Positions 7,303 to 15,208 of a stretch of 25,843 nt of DNA are shown one piece after another. Position numbers and translations under genes: made by a program. How positions within the stretch are numbered: the first letter of the stretch is position 1; each line of letters starts with the position of its first letter. The notes beneath the pieces were generated by a model. The model was not told where the DNA came from and made no database searches. It worked only from the letters and a program-made list of their open reading frames with translations. Origin of the DNA: Yinghuangia elevatio (lineage in GTDB: Bacteria; Actinomycetota; Actinomycetes; Streptomycetales; Streptomycetaceae); NCBI RefSeq assembly GCF_040649515.1, contig NZ_JBEZFP010000130.1, forward strand, positions 1 to 25,843. The letters run 5' to 3'.

Positions 7303-8358
7303 ATGACGCAAGGACGCCTGGCTCGCGCTCGCATGAGCGGAGCCCCGGCGCGCCGCACGCGCACGCTGGTGGCGGTCGTGCTCGGGGTCGCGCTGACGCT
7401 GTTCGCGGGCGGCCTGTGGATCAGTTCCGACGACAGCGTGCCCTACCGCGGGGGCCCGGTGACGATCACGACGGGTGTGCCGGAGGGCGTCTACGCCAAG
7501 TACGGCGAGCTCCTGCGTCCGCGTCTCGCCGACGACCTCGGCACGGACGTTTCGCTGATCAACAGCGCGGGTTCGCCGGACAACCTCGACAAAGTGCTGA
7601 GGGGCGAGGCGACGCTCGGCATCGCGACCGCGGACGCGGTCGCCTCGCTTCCCCCGGAGCAGCGCGACCAACTTCGCGCGGTCGCCCGCCTGTACGACGA
7701 TTTCGTGCAACTCGTGGTCCCCGCCGACAGCGGGATCAAGGACCTGACGGACCTGCATCCGGCGGGTCCCGGCGCACCCCGCCTGCGTGTGGGAATCGGT
7801 CCGGCGCGGTCCGGGGTACAGCTTCTGGCCCGGCGCATTCTCGACACCGTGGGCATGACGCCGGAGGCCGATCTCGATGCCAAGGTCGACGGGATCGGCG
7901 ATGCCGCCGCGAAGCTGAGGAGCGGGGCGTTGGACGCCTTCTTCTGGTCCGGCGGCCTGCCGACACAGGCGGTGTCCGACATGCTGCAGGAGAGGCCGGA
8001 CGGGACGAAGTTCGCGATCCGCTTCGTGCCGCTGGGCGGCGTCGCGAAGGCGTTGCAGAGCGAACTGGACAAGGCCGGGGAGCCGCAGGTCTACCGCGAG
8101 GCGGTCATCCCGGGCGACGCGTACCAGGGCGTGGACGGCGTCGCGACGGTCGCCGTCCCGAATCTGATGGTGACCCGGTCGGATGCGGACACCGAATTGA
8201 TCAGGCGCGTCACCGGTACGGTCCTGGGAAGTCGCGAAGCGATCGGGGCCGTCGTGCACGCGGCCCAGCTCGTGGACCCGGGTACGGCGATTTTCACATT
8301 TCCGCCGCTGAGGCTGCACGAAGGTGCCCGACTCTGGTACAGATCGGCAAAACCGTGA
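7303..8358 (+). CDS. TAXI family TRAP transporter solute-binding protein, membrane-anchored
   Basis: A 351-aa protein with a short basic N-terminus, one hydrophobic segment (about residues 20-40, ending GGLWIS) and a periplasmic-binding-type fold. The pattern VTITTGVPEGVYAKYGELL, then SAGSPDNLDKVLRGEATLGI and the later DAFFWSGGLPTQAV, is typical of TAXI proteins, which capture small organic acids or amino acids such as glutamate for TRAP transporters. There is no lipobox cysteine, so it is probably held by the uncleaved N-terminal helix or secreted. No DctQ/DctM-type permease gene is in the window, so it is an orphan here. The ATG at 7303 was used; an in-frame ATG at 7333 is possible. Downstream, 130 bp separate it from the kinase gene on the same strand. 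Confidence 0.88.
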   Translation: MTQGRLARARMSGAPARRTRTLVAVVLGVALTLFAGGLWISSDDSVPYRGGPVTITTGVPEGVYAKYGELLRPRLADDLGTDVSLINSAGSPDNLDKVLRGEATLGIATADAVASLPPEQRDQLRAVARLYDDFVQLVVPADSGIKDLTDLHPAGPGAPRLRVGIGPARSGVQLLARRILDTVGMTPEADLDAKVDGIGDAAAKLRSGALDAFFWSGGLPTQAVSDMLQERPDGTKFAIRFVPLGGVAKALQSELDKAGEPQVYREAVIPGDAYQGVDGVATVAVPNLMVTRSDADTELIRRVTGTVLGSREAIGAVVHAAQLVDPGTAIFTFPPLRLHEGARLWYRSAKP

Positions 8359-8436
8359 TGCCCGTGACGTCGCGCGTAGACCGCTGAATGCAACATGCTG
8401 GGGCCTGTCCCCACATATTGGGTGGACCTCCTAAAG

Positions 8437-8453
8437 TCTGACGCGCTGTCAGA
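8437..8453. promoter_or_regulatory. Inverted repeat upstream of the kinase gene
   Basis: Perfect palindrome tctgac-N5-gtcaga, 35 bases before the kinase GTG. A TAAAGT hexamer (8432-8437) abuts it and could be a -10 box, so the palindrome would overlap the transcription start. The binding factor is unknown. Confidence 0.35.
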
Positions 8454-8488
8454 ACGACCTGGAGCACCTGGGAGGAGGGCGTACCGCA

Positions 8489-10798
8489 GTGTCCGAGGGC
8501 GATGTCGGCCGTGTGCTGAGCCAGCGGTACCGCCTGAGCAGGAGCCTGGGGCGCGGGGGCATGGGCGAGGTCTGGTTGGCCGTCGACACCGCTCTGGGGC
8601 GCGAGGTCGCCGTCAAGGAGCTGCTGCTGCCCGCCTCGCTCGACGAGACCGCGCAGCGGTCGTGGCTGGAGCGCAGCAAGCGCGAGGCCACCGCGGCGGC
8701 ACGCATCCGGCACGAGAACGTGGTGACCGTCCACGACGTGTTCGAGGAGGACGGCCGCCCGTGGATCGTCATGGAACTGGTCATCTCGCGGTCGCTCGCC
8801 GAGGTCGTACGCAGTGAGGGCCGGCTCGACTACGCCGAGGCCGCGCGCATCGGCCTGGACGTCCTGCGCGCCCTGCGCGCCGCGCACGCCAAGGGTGTCC
8901 TGCACCGCGACGTGAAGCCCGCGAACGTGCTGCTCGGCCTCGACGGACGTGTCGTGCTGACCGACTTCGGCATCGCGACGTTCGTGGACGCTCCGCAGGT
9001 CACCCAGATCGGCGAACTGCTCGGCACCCCCGGATACCTCGCCCCCGAGCGCGCCGAACGCTTCGCGGCCGGCGGCGCGATACCGGCAGGGGGCCGCCAC
9101 GACGCCGCCGGCGACGACGGCACCGCGGGCCATGCCACCGTCCGGGGCTCGGAGGACGCGCTCGGCATGAGCGGCGGCATCCTGCTCGACCCCGCCTCCG
9201 ACCTGTGGTCCCTCGGCGCGACGCTGTACGAGATGGTCGAGGGCCGCCCGCCGTTCAGCCGCTCCTCCGCGGTCGAGGTCGTCGACGCGGTGGTCAACCA
9301 CGATCCCCTCCCGATGCGACACTCGGGCGCGCTGGAGCCGGTGATCACGGGTCTGCTGCGCAAGGACCCGGTCATGCGGATGGACGGCAAGGAAGCCGAG
9401 GAACAGCTGATCGGCGTCATCCAGGAGGCGCTGGCGCCGACCTGGGGCGGCGAGGCACCCGCCGGGCAGCGGAAGCCCGGCGGAGCCGCGGAGGCGCCGG
9501 GCACGGGCGCGTACCGGGCGGGCGTCGGGACCGGCCACACCGCGACGCACCGCGCGACCCCGCGCGGCGTCCCCGACGGGCGGGCCGGAGCGCTCGGCGC
9601 CGGTACGCCCGGCACCGGGACGTCCGGCACCGGGACGTCCGGCACCGGGACGTCCGGGCAGGGCGCCCCGGCCGGCGGTACGCCCGGCACCGCGGACGCG
9701 GCTCCCGCGCGCGGAGGACTCGCCCCGCACGGTCCCGGCGACGCCGTCGACGCGACGTGGGCGGGCGACGGCCCCGGATCGGTGCAGGCCCCCGAGCCGG
9801 GCGCCTCCGGCGGCAGACCCGGCGACGGGTCGGGCGGCGGCCCGGGCAGCCCCGGTGGCCCCGGTGGCCACGACAGCCGACGGTCGTTCTGGCGGAGCAG
9901 GACCGCGCGGATCGGGCTGCCCGTCGCGGTGGCCCTGGTGCTCATAGCCGTGTCGGTGACCGTAGCCGCGGTGGTCGGCGGTGGCGAGGACAAGCGCAAG
10001 CAGATGCTGGCCGACCTGCGCGAGCAGTCGCCGACGTACCAGGCCATGCTGAAGCGCGGCTACATGCTCGTCGGGGTCAAGCCGGACCAGCCGGGGCTGA
10101 GCCAGAAGGGCCCGGACGGCGAGTACGCCGGGTTCGACGACGAGATAGCCCGCATGATCGCGGCCGACCTCGGCTTCCCCGGCAAGCTCCGGTTCGTCGA
10201 CGTCGAGACGCAGGGCCGCGAGTACCGGATATCGAGCGGTCAGGTCGACCTGATCGTCGCCAGTTACACGATCAACCCCGAGCGTCTGGAGCGGGTGTCG
10301 TTCGCGGGCCCGTACTACGTGGCGGGGCAGGACTTCCTGGTCCGCAAGGACGACCCGGGCGCGGCGCGGCCCGAGGACCTTGCGGACGACCGCATCTGCG
10401 TGGTTCGCGGGTCGACGTCGGCGGAGCGGATCGGCCAGAAATTCCCGGCCATGCAGGTCGAGGAGCGCGGCAAGTACTCCGAGTGCGTCGACGAGCTGCT
10501 GAACAAGAAGGTGCGCGGGGTCAGCACCGACGACACGATCCTGGCGGGCTTCGTCGCCAAGCACCCCGCGGAGCTGCGGGTGCTGGGCAGCCCCTTCTCG
10601 GCGGAGCCGTACGGCGTGGGCCTCAGCCGCGGCGACACGGTCCTCGCGAAGGCCGTGTGCGAGGCGCTGAACCGGCACATAGCCAACGGCGACTGGCAGC
10701 GGGCGTACGACGCCACACTCGGCCCCCTGGGCCTGCTGGCCCCGCGCCCCCCGAAGTGCACCCCGCACATGACGAGCGCCGACCTCAACGGCGGCTGA
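8489..10798 (+). CDS. Membrane Ser/Thr protein kinase fused to an extracellular glutamate-binding-protein domain
   Basis: The protein (769 aa) starts at a GTG with GGAGGAGG ten bases upstream. Residues 13-310 form a Hanks-type kinase: glycine loop GRGGMG (21-26), Lys43, catalytic HRD (139-141), DFG (159-161), APE (185-187) and SDLWSLG (237-243), so it should be active. About 45 extra residues, low in complexity, lie between APE and SDLWS. A Pro/Gly/Thr-rich linker (315-465, with a 15-bp triplicated GTGTS repeat) leads to one membrane helix (about 475-497). Residues 515-750 form a family-3 solute-binding domain close to GluB from the same locus: GVKPDQPGL, FDDEIARMIAADLG, SFAGPYYVAGQ, and the two cysteines (637, 666) that match those of GluB. 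The likely job is to bind glutamate or a related amino acid outside and control the cytoplasmic kinase. It converges on gluK with a 45-bp gap. Fusions of this type are, from memory, already named in actinomycete databases. Confidence 0.93.
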   Translation: MSEGDVGRVLSQRYRLSRSLGRGGMGEVWLAVDTALGREVAVKELLLPASLDETAQRSWLERSKREATAAARIRHENVVTVHDVFEEDGRPWIVMELVISRSLAEVVRSEGRLDYAEAARIGLDVLRALRAAHAKGVLHRDVKPANVLLGLDGRVVLTDFGIATFVDAPQVTQIGELLGTPGYLAPERAERFAAGGAIPAGGRHDAAGDDGTAGHATVRGSEDALGMSGGILLDPASDLWSLGATLYEMVEGRPPFSRSSAVEVVDAVVNHDPLPMRHSGALEPVITGLLRKDPVMRMDGKEAEEQLIGVIQEALAPTWGGEAPAGQRKPGGAAEAPGTGAYRAGVGTGHTATHRATPRGVPDGRAGALGAGTPGTGTSGTGTSGTGTSGQGAPAGGTPGTADAAPARGGLAPHGPGDAVDATWAGDGPGSVQAPEPGASGGRPGDGSGGGPGSPGGPGGHDSRRSFWRSRTARIGLPVAVALVLIAVSVTVAAVVGGGEDKRKQMLADLREQSPTYQAMLKRGYMLVGVKPDQPGLSQKGPDGEYAGFDDEIARMIAADLGFPGKLRFVDVETQGREYRISSGQVDLIVASYTINPERLERVSFAGPYYVAGQDFLVRKDDPGAARPEDLADDRICVVRGSTSAERIGQKFPAMQVEERGKYSECVDELLNKKVRGVSTDDTILAGFVAKHPAELRVLGSPFSAEPYGVGLSRGDTVLAKAVCEALNRHIANGDWQRAYDATLGPLGLLAPRPPKCTPHMTSADLNGG
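9611..9655 (+). repeat. 15-bp tandem repeat x3 in the kinase linker
   Basis: Three exact copies of ggcaccgggacgtcc encode three GTGTS pentapeptides (the first varies at its junction) in the flexible linker between kinase domain and membrane helix. The unit keeps frame. Confidence 0.9.
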
Positions 10799-10843
10799 CG
10801 CCCCTTCAGACCGTGCGTTGCCGCGTGCGGCCACGCCCGAAGG

Positions 10844-12247
10844 TCACAGCGCCCGGTCGACCGTCACCGTCACGACCAGTCCCCCTCCGTCGCGCGCCGC
10901 GAACTCGATGGCGCCGCCCGTTGCCCGCAGCAAGGTACGCGCGATCGACAGGCCGAGGCCGGAGCCGTCCACGTTCTGGTGGTGGGAGCTGCGCCAGAAC
11001 CTGTCGCCCACACGCCGCAGCTCGCTGGGGTCCACCCCGGGCCCCCGGTCCGCGACCCGGAGTTCCAGACGGCCCCCGACCGCCGCGAGGGCGACCGTGA
11101 CCTCGGCGTCGTCGGGGCTGAACTTGAGCGCGTTGTCGAGGATCGCGTCGAGGGCGCTGCCCAGCGCGATGGGGTCGACGTTCCCGGTCAGCGCGCGTGG
11201 CCCCTGCTGTTCGAAGCGCTGGCCGCGGGCGCGGGCCAGCGGCTCCCACGCGTCGATGCGCTCACGCACCAGCGCCGCGACGTCGAGCGGCACACGGTGG
11301 GTCCCGGTGTTGGCCGCGTTCTCGGCCAGCGCGAGCGCGAGCAGCTCGTCCAGCACGTGGGTGAGGCGCCGCCCTTCGTCGCGGACCCCGTCGAGCGTCT
11401 CGATGTGCTCGGGCGGAAGCGACAGACCCAGTTCCTCGATGCGCAGCAGCAGCGCCGAGAGCGGGTTGCGCAGCTGGTGCGAGGCGTCGGCGGCGAACGC
11501 CCGCTGCTGCTCGACGACGGTCTCGACGTTGTCCGCCATCTCGTTGAACGCCTTCGCGAGGCGCCGCAGCTCGGGCGGTCCCTGCGCGGCGGCGACGCGC
11601 GCGCCCAGTTTGCCGGTGGCGATCTCGTGGGTGGCCTTGTCGAGCACCTGGACGGGCCGCAGGATCGTGCCGGTCAGACGGGCGGCGGCCAGGAGCGCCG
11701 CGACCACGGCGATGGACTCGGCCGCGCCGAGGAAGAGCCAGTTGTCCCAGATCCGACCGCGCATCTTGCCGGTGACGGACTCCGTGACGGCAACCGCCAC
11801 GACATCGCCGCCGAACACGACGGGGGCCGCGACGGTGATCGTGCGGTCCTGCCACGGCCACACCTGCGGGGCGTCGCTGCGCCGCCCGGCGCGCGCCTCC
11901 GCGAAGGCCTCGTGTGCCTGACCGGTTTTGGGGAGGGTGTACCCGGGGTCGGATCTGATGAGGATGTCGCCGTTCCGGTCGACGACTGCCGCGTGTATGC
12001 CGTACACGAGGAAGAACTGCTCGAGATCCTGCCTCAGTGGCAGCTGCTCCTCCTCGGAGAGCTTGACGTCCTGCCCCACGCGGATCGCGGTCTGGTACTG
12101 GGCGGCGAAGCGCGCCGTGTCGTCGGCGCGGTCGCGGGTCATCTCCTGCTGGTGGGCGTCGGCGCGCGACACGGCCAGGGGTATACCGAGCGCGAGCAGT
12201 ACTGCGCTCATGAGCGTCAGCAGCAGGGCGAGGAGTCGGGTGCGCAC
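10844..12247 (-). CDS. gluK: Sensor histidine kinase, GluK-like
   Basis: A 467-aa membrane histidine kinase. It has an N-terminal membrane helix (about 4-27), an extracellular sensor region of about 140 residues, a second helix (about 170-190), a HAMP linker, the phospho-accepting H-box SHQLRNPL (His257), N-box DNALKFSP (Asn372), G1 DRGPGV (400-405) and G2 GSGLGL (428-433). Its position beside an OmpR-type regulator that is divergent from gluABCD matches the GluR-GluK system described in Streptomyces coelicolor, which senses extracellular glutamate and activates gluABCD. That assignment is by locus and family, not by comparing sequences. The start is a GTG at 12247, 27 bp after the regulator stop, so both are on one message. 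Confidence 0.9.
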   Translation of the reverse strand: MRTRLLALLLTLMSAVLLALGIPLAVSRADAHQQEMTRDRADDTARFAAQYQTAIRVGQDVKLSEEEQLPLRQDLEQFFLVYGIHAAVVDRNGDILIRSDPGYTLPKTGQAHEAFAEARAGRRSDAPQVWPWQDRTITVAAPVVFGGDVVAVAVTESVTGKMRGRIWDNWLFLGAAESIAVVAALLAAARLTGTILRPVQVLDKATHEIATGKLGARVAAAQGPPELRRLAKAFNEMADNVETVVEQQRAFAADASHQLRNPLSALLLRIEELGLSLPPEHIETLDGVRDEGRRLTHVLDELLALALAENAANTGTHRVPLDVAALVRERIDAWEPLARARGQRFEQQGPRALTGNVDPIALGSALDAILDNALKFSPDDAEVTVALAAVGGRLELRVADRGPGVDPSELRRVGDRFWRSSHHQNVDGSGLGLSIARTLLRATGGAIEFAARDGGGLVVTVTVDRAL

Positions 12248-12274
12248 AGGAGTCTGTCTTCGGGCGTGCCGGGC

Positions 12275-12985
12275 TCAGGCGTCCGGGACCACGCGGTAGC
12301 CGACACCGCGGATGGTCTCGACCATGCGGGGGTTGCCGAGCTTCGCGCGCAGGGATGCGACGTGGACTTCGAGCGTGCGGCCGCTGCCGGCCCAGCTGGT
12401 ACGCCACACCTCGCTCATGATCTGCTCGCGGCGGAACACCACGCCGGGGCGCTGGGCGAGCAGGGCGAGCAGGTCGAACTCCTTGCGGGTGAGGACGACC
12501 TCAGTGCCGCGCACGGTGACGCGGCGGGCGGCGGCGTCGACGACCAGTGCGGGGGCTGTGGGGGCCGCGGGCGCGGCGTCGGACGCGGGGGCGGCCGGGG
12601 CGGCGAGGGCGGCCTCCGGGCGGGGCTCGGGGCGGGCGCGGCGGCTGACCGCGTGTATGCGGGCCAGCAGCTCGCCGATGTCGTACGGCTTGGTGACGTA
12701 GTCGTCGGCGCCGATGTTGAGGCCGTGCACGCGTGAGCGTACGTCGGCGCGCGCGGTCACCATGATCACCGGGACGTCGCTGATCCGGCGTATTCGGGCG
12801 CAGACCTCGAAGCCGTCGTGGTCCGGCAGGTTGAGGTCGAGCAGCACCACGTCGACGTCGACGCCGAGCGCGTCCAGGGCCTCCTCACCCGTGCAGGCGT
12901 GCCGTACGTCTATGCCGTGCCGCCCCAGGACGGCACGCAGCGGCGTCGCGATGCGCAGGTCGTCCTCGACCATCAGCAACCGCAT
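12275..12985 (-). CDS. gluR: OmpR-family response regulator, GluR-like
   Basis: A 236-aa regulator with receiver domain 1-115: acidic pocket EDD (7-9), phospho-acceptor Asp50 in LLDLNLPDHDG, Thr77, and Lys99 in VTKPYD. An Ala/Pro-rich linker of about 30 residues (near 118-145), longer than usual, joins it to a winged-helix DNA-binding domain (LTRKEFDLLALLAQ, then RTLEVHVASLRAKLG and IRGVGYRVV). The ATG at 12985 has GAGGAGG seven bases upstream. It is first in the gluR-gluK unit and divergent from gluA with 246 bp between starts, the region expected to hold its operator. In S. coelicolor the homologous regulator controls glutamate uptake. Confidence 0.93.
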   Translation of the reverse strand: MRLLMVEDDLRIATPLRAVLGRHGIDVRHACTGEEALDALGVDVDVVLLDLNLPDHDGFEVCARIRRISDVPVIMVTARADVRSRVHGLNIGADDYVTKPYDIGELLARIHAVSRRARPEPRPEAALAAPAAPASDAAPAAPTAPALVVDAAARRVTVRGTEVVLTRKEFDLLALLAQRPGVVFRREQIMSEVWRTSWAGSGRTLEVHVASLRAKLGNPRMVETIRGVGYRVVPDA

Positions 12986-13022
12986 GCCGTGACCTCCTCG
13001 CAGCGTGTCTGTCTCCGATTAC

Positions 13023-13060
13023 GAACCCAGGTCCCACAGGGTTCACCCTCGCGTTCACCC
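13023..13060. promoter_or_regulatory. Candidate operator in the gluR-gluA intergenic region
   Basis: Direct repeat gttcaccc at 13041-13048 and 13053-13060 (12 bp apart), overlapping an inverted repeat gaaccc-N10-gggttc (13023-13044). OmpR-type regulators usually bind direct repeats about one helical turn apart. On the minus strand the repeats lie at the -35 position of a possible gluR promoter whose -10 would be TAATCG. Binding by GluR is inference. Confidence 0.35.
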
Positions 13061-13231
13061 CGCGTCGCGACCGGGTCATCCAATCAGACTCCCCGGTTTC
13101 TGCCGAGGGTCCAGGGCACACGACGCTCCGTTATCCGCTCTTGACCTCAGGTGAAGCTCAAATCCGGCTTGCCGCTTGGGTCTTGCCCGCTTTCATGAGC
13201 CCACCACACGATCCGGAGGAGCGAAGCCACC

Positions 13232-14014
13232 GTGACCGAAGCCCTGGACAAGACGCCGTCACCGGCGATGAAGACGGCCGCACCGCTCGTGGTCCTGTCG
13301 AACGTCAACAAGCACTTCGGCGCGCTGCACGTCCTCCAGGACATCGACCTGACGATCCACGAGGGCGAGGTCGTCGTCGTGATCGGCCCGTCGGGGTCCG
13401 GCAAGTCGACATTGTGCCGGACCATCAACCGCCTGGAGCCCATCGACTCGGGCTCCATCACCATCGACGGCCAGGCGCTGCCGCAAGAGGGCAAGCCCCT
13501 CGCGCGCCTGCGGTCCGAGGTGGGGATGGTGTTCCAGTCGTTCAACCTCTTCGCGCACAAGACCGTGCTGCAGAACGTGACGATCGGCCCCACCAAGGTA
13601 CGCCGCGAGTCGCGGGACGCCGCGGACAAGAGGGCCCGTGCCCTGCTGGACCGCGTCGGCGTCGGCAACCAGGCCGACAAGTACCCGGCCCAGTTGTCCG
13701 GCGGCCAGCAGCAGCGCGTGGCGATCGCCCGCGCGCTGGCGATGCAGCCCAAGGTGATGCTGTTCGACGAACCGACCTCGGCACTCGACCCGGAGATGGT
13801 CAACGAGGTGCTGGAGACCATGAAGAGCCTCGCGGCGGACGGCATGACCATGGTCGTCGTCACGCACGAGATGGGCTTCGCGCGCTCCGCCGCGAACCGG
13901 GTGATCTTCATGGCCGACGGCCGGATCGTCGAGGAGAACACCCCCGACGAGTTCTTCGGCAACCCGCGCAGCGACCGTGCGCGCGACTTCCTGTCCAAGA
14001 TCCTGCACCACTGA
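13232..14014 (+). CDS. gluA: Glutamate ABC transporter ATP-binding protein GluA
   Basis: The ATPase of a polar amino acid importer, 260 aa. Walker A GPSGSGKST (52-60), Q-loop near FQSFNLF (101-107), signature LSGGQQQR (155-162), Walker B VMLFDEP (175-181), D-loop SALDP and the H-loop His212 are all intact. The start is a GTG at 13232 with GGAGGA ten bases upstream; an ATG at 13268 would also spare the ATPase core. It is the first gene of gluABCD and followed 83 bp later by gluB. A TTGACC at 13141 could be a -35 box but I see no matching -10. Regulation by the divergent gluR-gluK pair is expected from the S. coelicolor case. Confidence 0.96.
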   Translation: MTEALDKTPSPAMKTAAPLVVLSNVNKHFGALHVLQDIDLTIHEGEVVVVIGPSGSGKSTLCRTINRLEPIDSGSITIDGQALPQEGKPLARLRSEVGMVFQSFNLFAHKTVLQNVTIGPTKVRRESRDAADKRARALLDRVGVGNQADKYPAQLSGGQQQRVAIARALAMQPKVMLFDEPTSALDPEMVNEVLETMKSLAADGMTMVVVTHEMGFARSAANRVIFMADGRIVEENTPDEFFGNPRSDRARDFLSKILHH

Positions 14015-14097
14015 TCGGCGCCGCGCAGTATCCGCCGGCGCGTACACGCACGCCGGCGTATGTCCACACCCGTGACCACCATCAAGGAGCAAGGGTC

Positions 14098-14988
14098 ATG
14101 AATCTTCGCAAGACCGTAGCCGTAGCCGGCTTCTCCGCTCTGGCCCTCCTCGCGACGGCCTGCGGCAAGGACGACCCGAAGTCGGAGACGCCCGCGGCGC
14201 CGCAGCAGTCCGTGAACTCGCAGTCCGTGGAGATCAACTCCAAGACCTTCCAGGCCGCCAAGGGCCGCGGGCACATGATCATCGGTGTCAAGGAGGACCA
14301 GCCCGGCCTGGGCTTCCTCGACCCGACGACCGGCGAGCGCTCCGGCTTCGACATCGAGATCGCGCGCATGGTCTCCGCCGAACTCGGCCTGGACCCGAAG
14401 AAGATCAAGTTCGTGCCGATCGCCTCGGCGAACCGCGAGACCGCCCTGCAGAAGGGCGACGTGGACATGTACGTCGGCACGTACAGCATCACCGACAAGC
14501 GCAAGGAGCTCGTCGACTTCGCCGGCCCGTACTACGTCTCGGGCCAGAGCCTGCTGGTGAAGAAGAACAACACCGACATCCTCGGCAAGGACACGATCAA
14601 GGGCAAGAAGGTCTGTTCGGCCAAGGGCTCGACGCCGATCCAGAAGATCAAGACCGAGTTCCCCGAGACCACGCCCATCGAGTTCGACACCTACTCGATC
14701 TGCGTGGACAACCTGCTCAACGGCCAGGTCGACGCGGTGACCACCGACGAGGCGATCCTCAAGGGCTACGCCGCCAAGGACCCGAACAACCTCAAGGTCG
14801 TCGGCGAGAACTTCTCCACCGAGAAGTACGGCATCGGCCTGCCGAAGGGCGACGTCGAGTTCCGCAACAAGGTCAACGACATCCTCGCGGCCAAGATGCA
14901 GGACGGCACCTGGAAGAGCATCTACGACGCGACGCTGGGCAAGTCGGGCTCGCCGGCCCCGCCGGCCCCGATGATCGAGCGCTACTGA
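14098..14988 (+). CDS. gluB: Glutamate-binding lipoprotein GluB
   Basis: Substrate-binding component of the glutamate importer, 296 aa, family-3 solute-binding fold. The ATG at 14098 has AAGGAG eight bases upstream. The signal peptide ends in the lipobox LLATAC with lipidated Cys22; a short polar linker follows. Core motifs: GVKEDQPGLGFLD, SGFDIEIARMVSAELG (82-97), VGTYSITDKR, FAGPYYVSGQSLLV (141-154). Cys173 (KKVCSAKGST) and Cys202 (YSICVDNLL) are placed to form a disulfide and are shared with the two homologues in this window. It binds the amino acid on the outer face of the membrane and hands it to GluC/GluD. Confidence 0.95.
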   Translation: MNLRKTVAVAGFSALALLATACGKDDPKSETPAAPQQSVNSQSVEINSKTFQAAKGRGHMIIGVKEDQPGLGFLDPTTGERSGFDIEIARMVSAELGLDPKKIKFVPIASANRETALQKGDVDMYVGTYSITDKRKELVDFAGPYYVSGQSLLVKKNNTDILGKDTIKGKKVCSAKGSTPIQKIKTEFPETTPIEFDTYSICVDNLLNGQVDAVTTDEAILKGYAAKDPNNLKVVGENFSTEKYGIGLPKGDVEFRNKVNDILAAKMQDGTWKSIYDATLGKSGSPAPPAPMIERY

Positions 14989-15058
14989 GCCGCGCGGCGG
15001 ACCACCCGCCGCACCCGCCGACGAATCCGACCGCACGCTCCTGACGCGCGGCCGACGC

Positions 15059-15095
15059 CCGCGCCGGCCCGGTGGCGACACCCGGGCCGGCGCGG
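15059..15095 (+). terminator. Hairpin between gluB and gluC
   Basis: A perfect 14-bp GC-only stem (15059-15072 and 15082-15095) with a 9-base loop, 70 bp after the gluB stop. In operons of binding-protein transporters such hairpins often attenuate transcription or protect the upstream message, so that the binding protein is made in excess over the permeases. Confidence 0.65.
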
Positions 15096-15208
15096 CCCCC
15101 GGCACCTCGAAACCACGTCCGATCCAGACTTGCGGGGATCACCGTGAACATATGCCCTGACGCCGCCCGTTCGGCGCGCCCGGAAGAGGGCCGGAAGGCG
15201 GGCGCGCG

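Noticed and set aside
7147..8319. N-terminal extension of the MiaB frame up to 8319
   Set aside because: It overlaps the TAXI gene in antisense and crosses the intergenic repeats; true MiaB homology starts at the ATG at 7146.
8294..10834. 846-aa minus-strand open frame
   Set aside because: Complete antisense of the receptor kinase gene; the kinase and binding-protein motifs on the plus strand settle the strand.
13041..13060. PHO box for PhoP
   Set aside because: The unit resembles GTTCACC but the spacing is 12 bp instead of the 11 bp expected, and there is no phosphate-related gene next to it.
13147..15105. 652-aa minus-strand open frame over gluA and gluB
   Set aside because: Antisense of two well-identified transporter genes with no features of its own.
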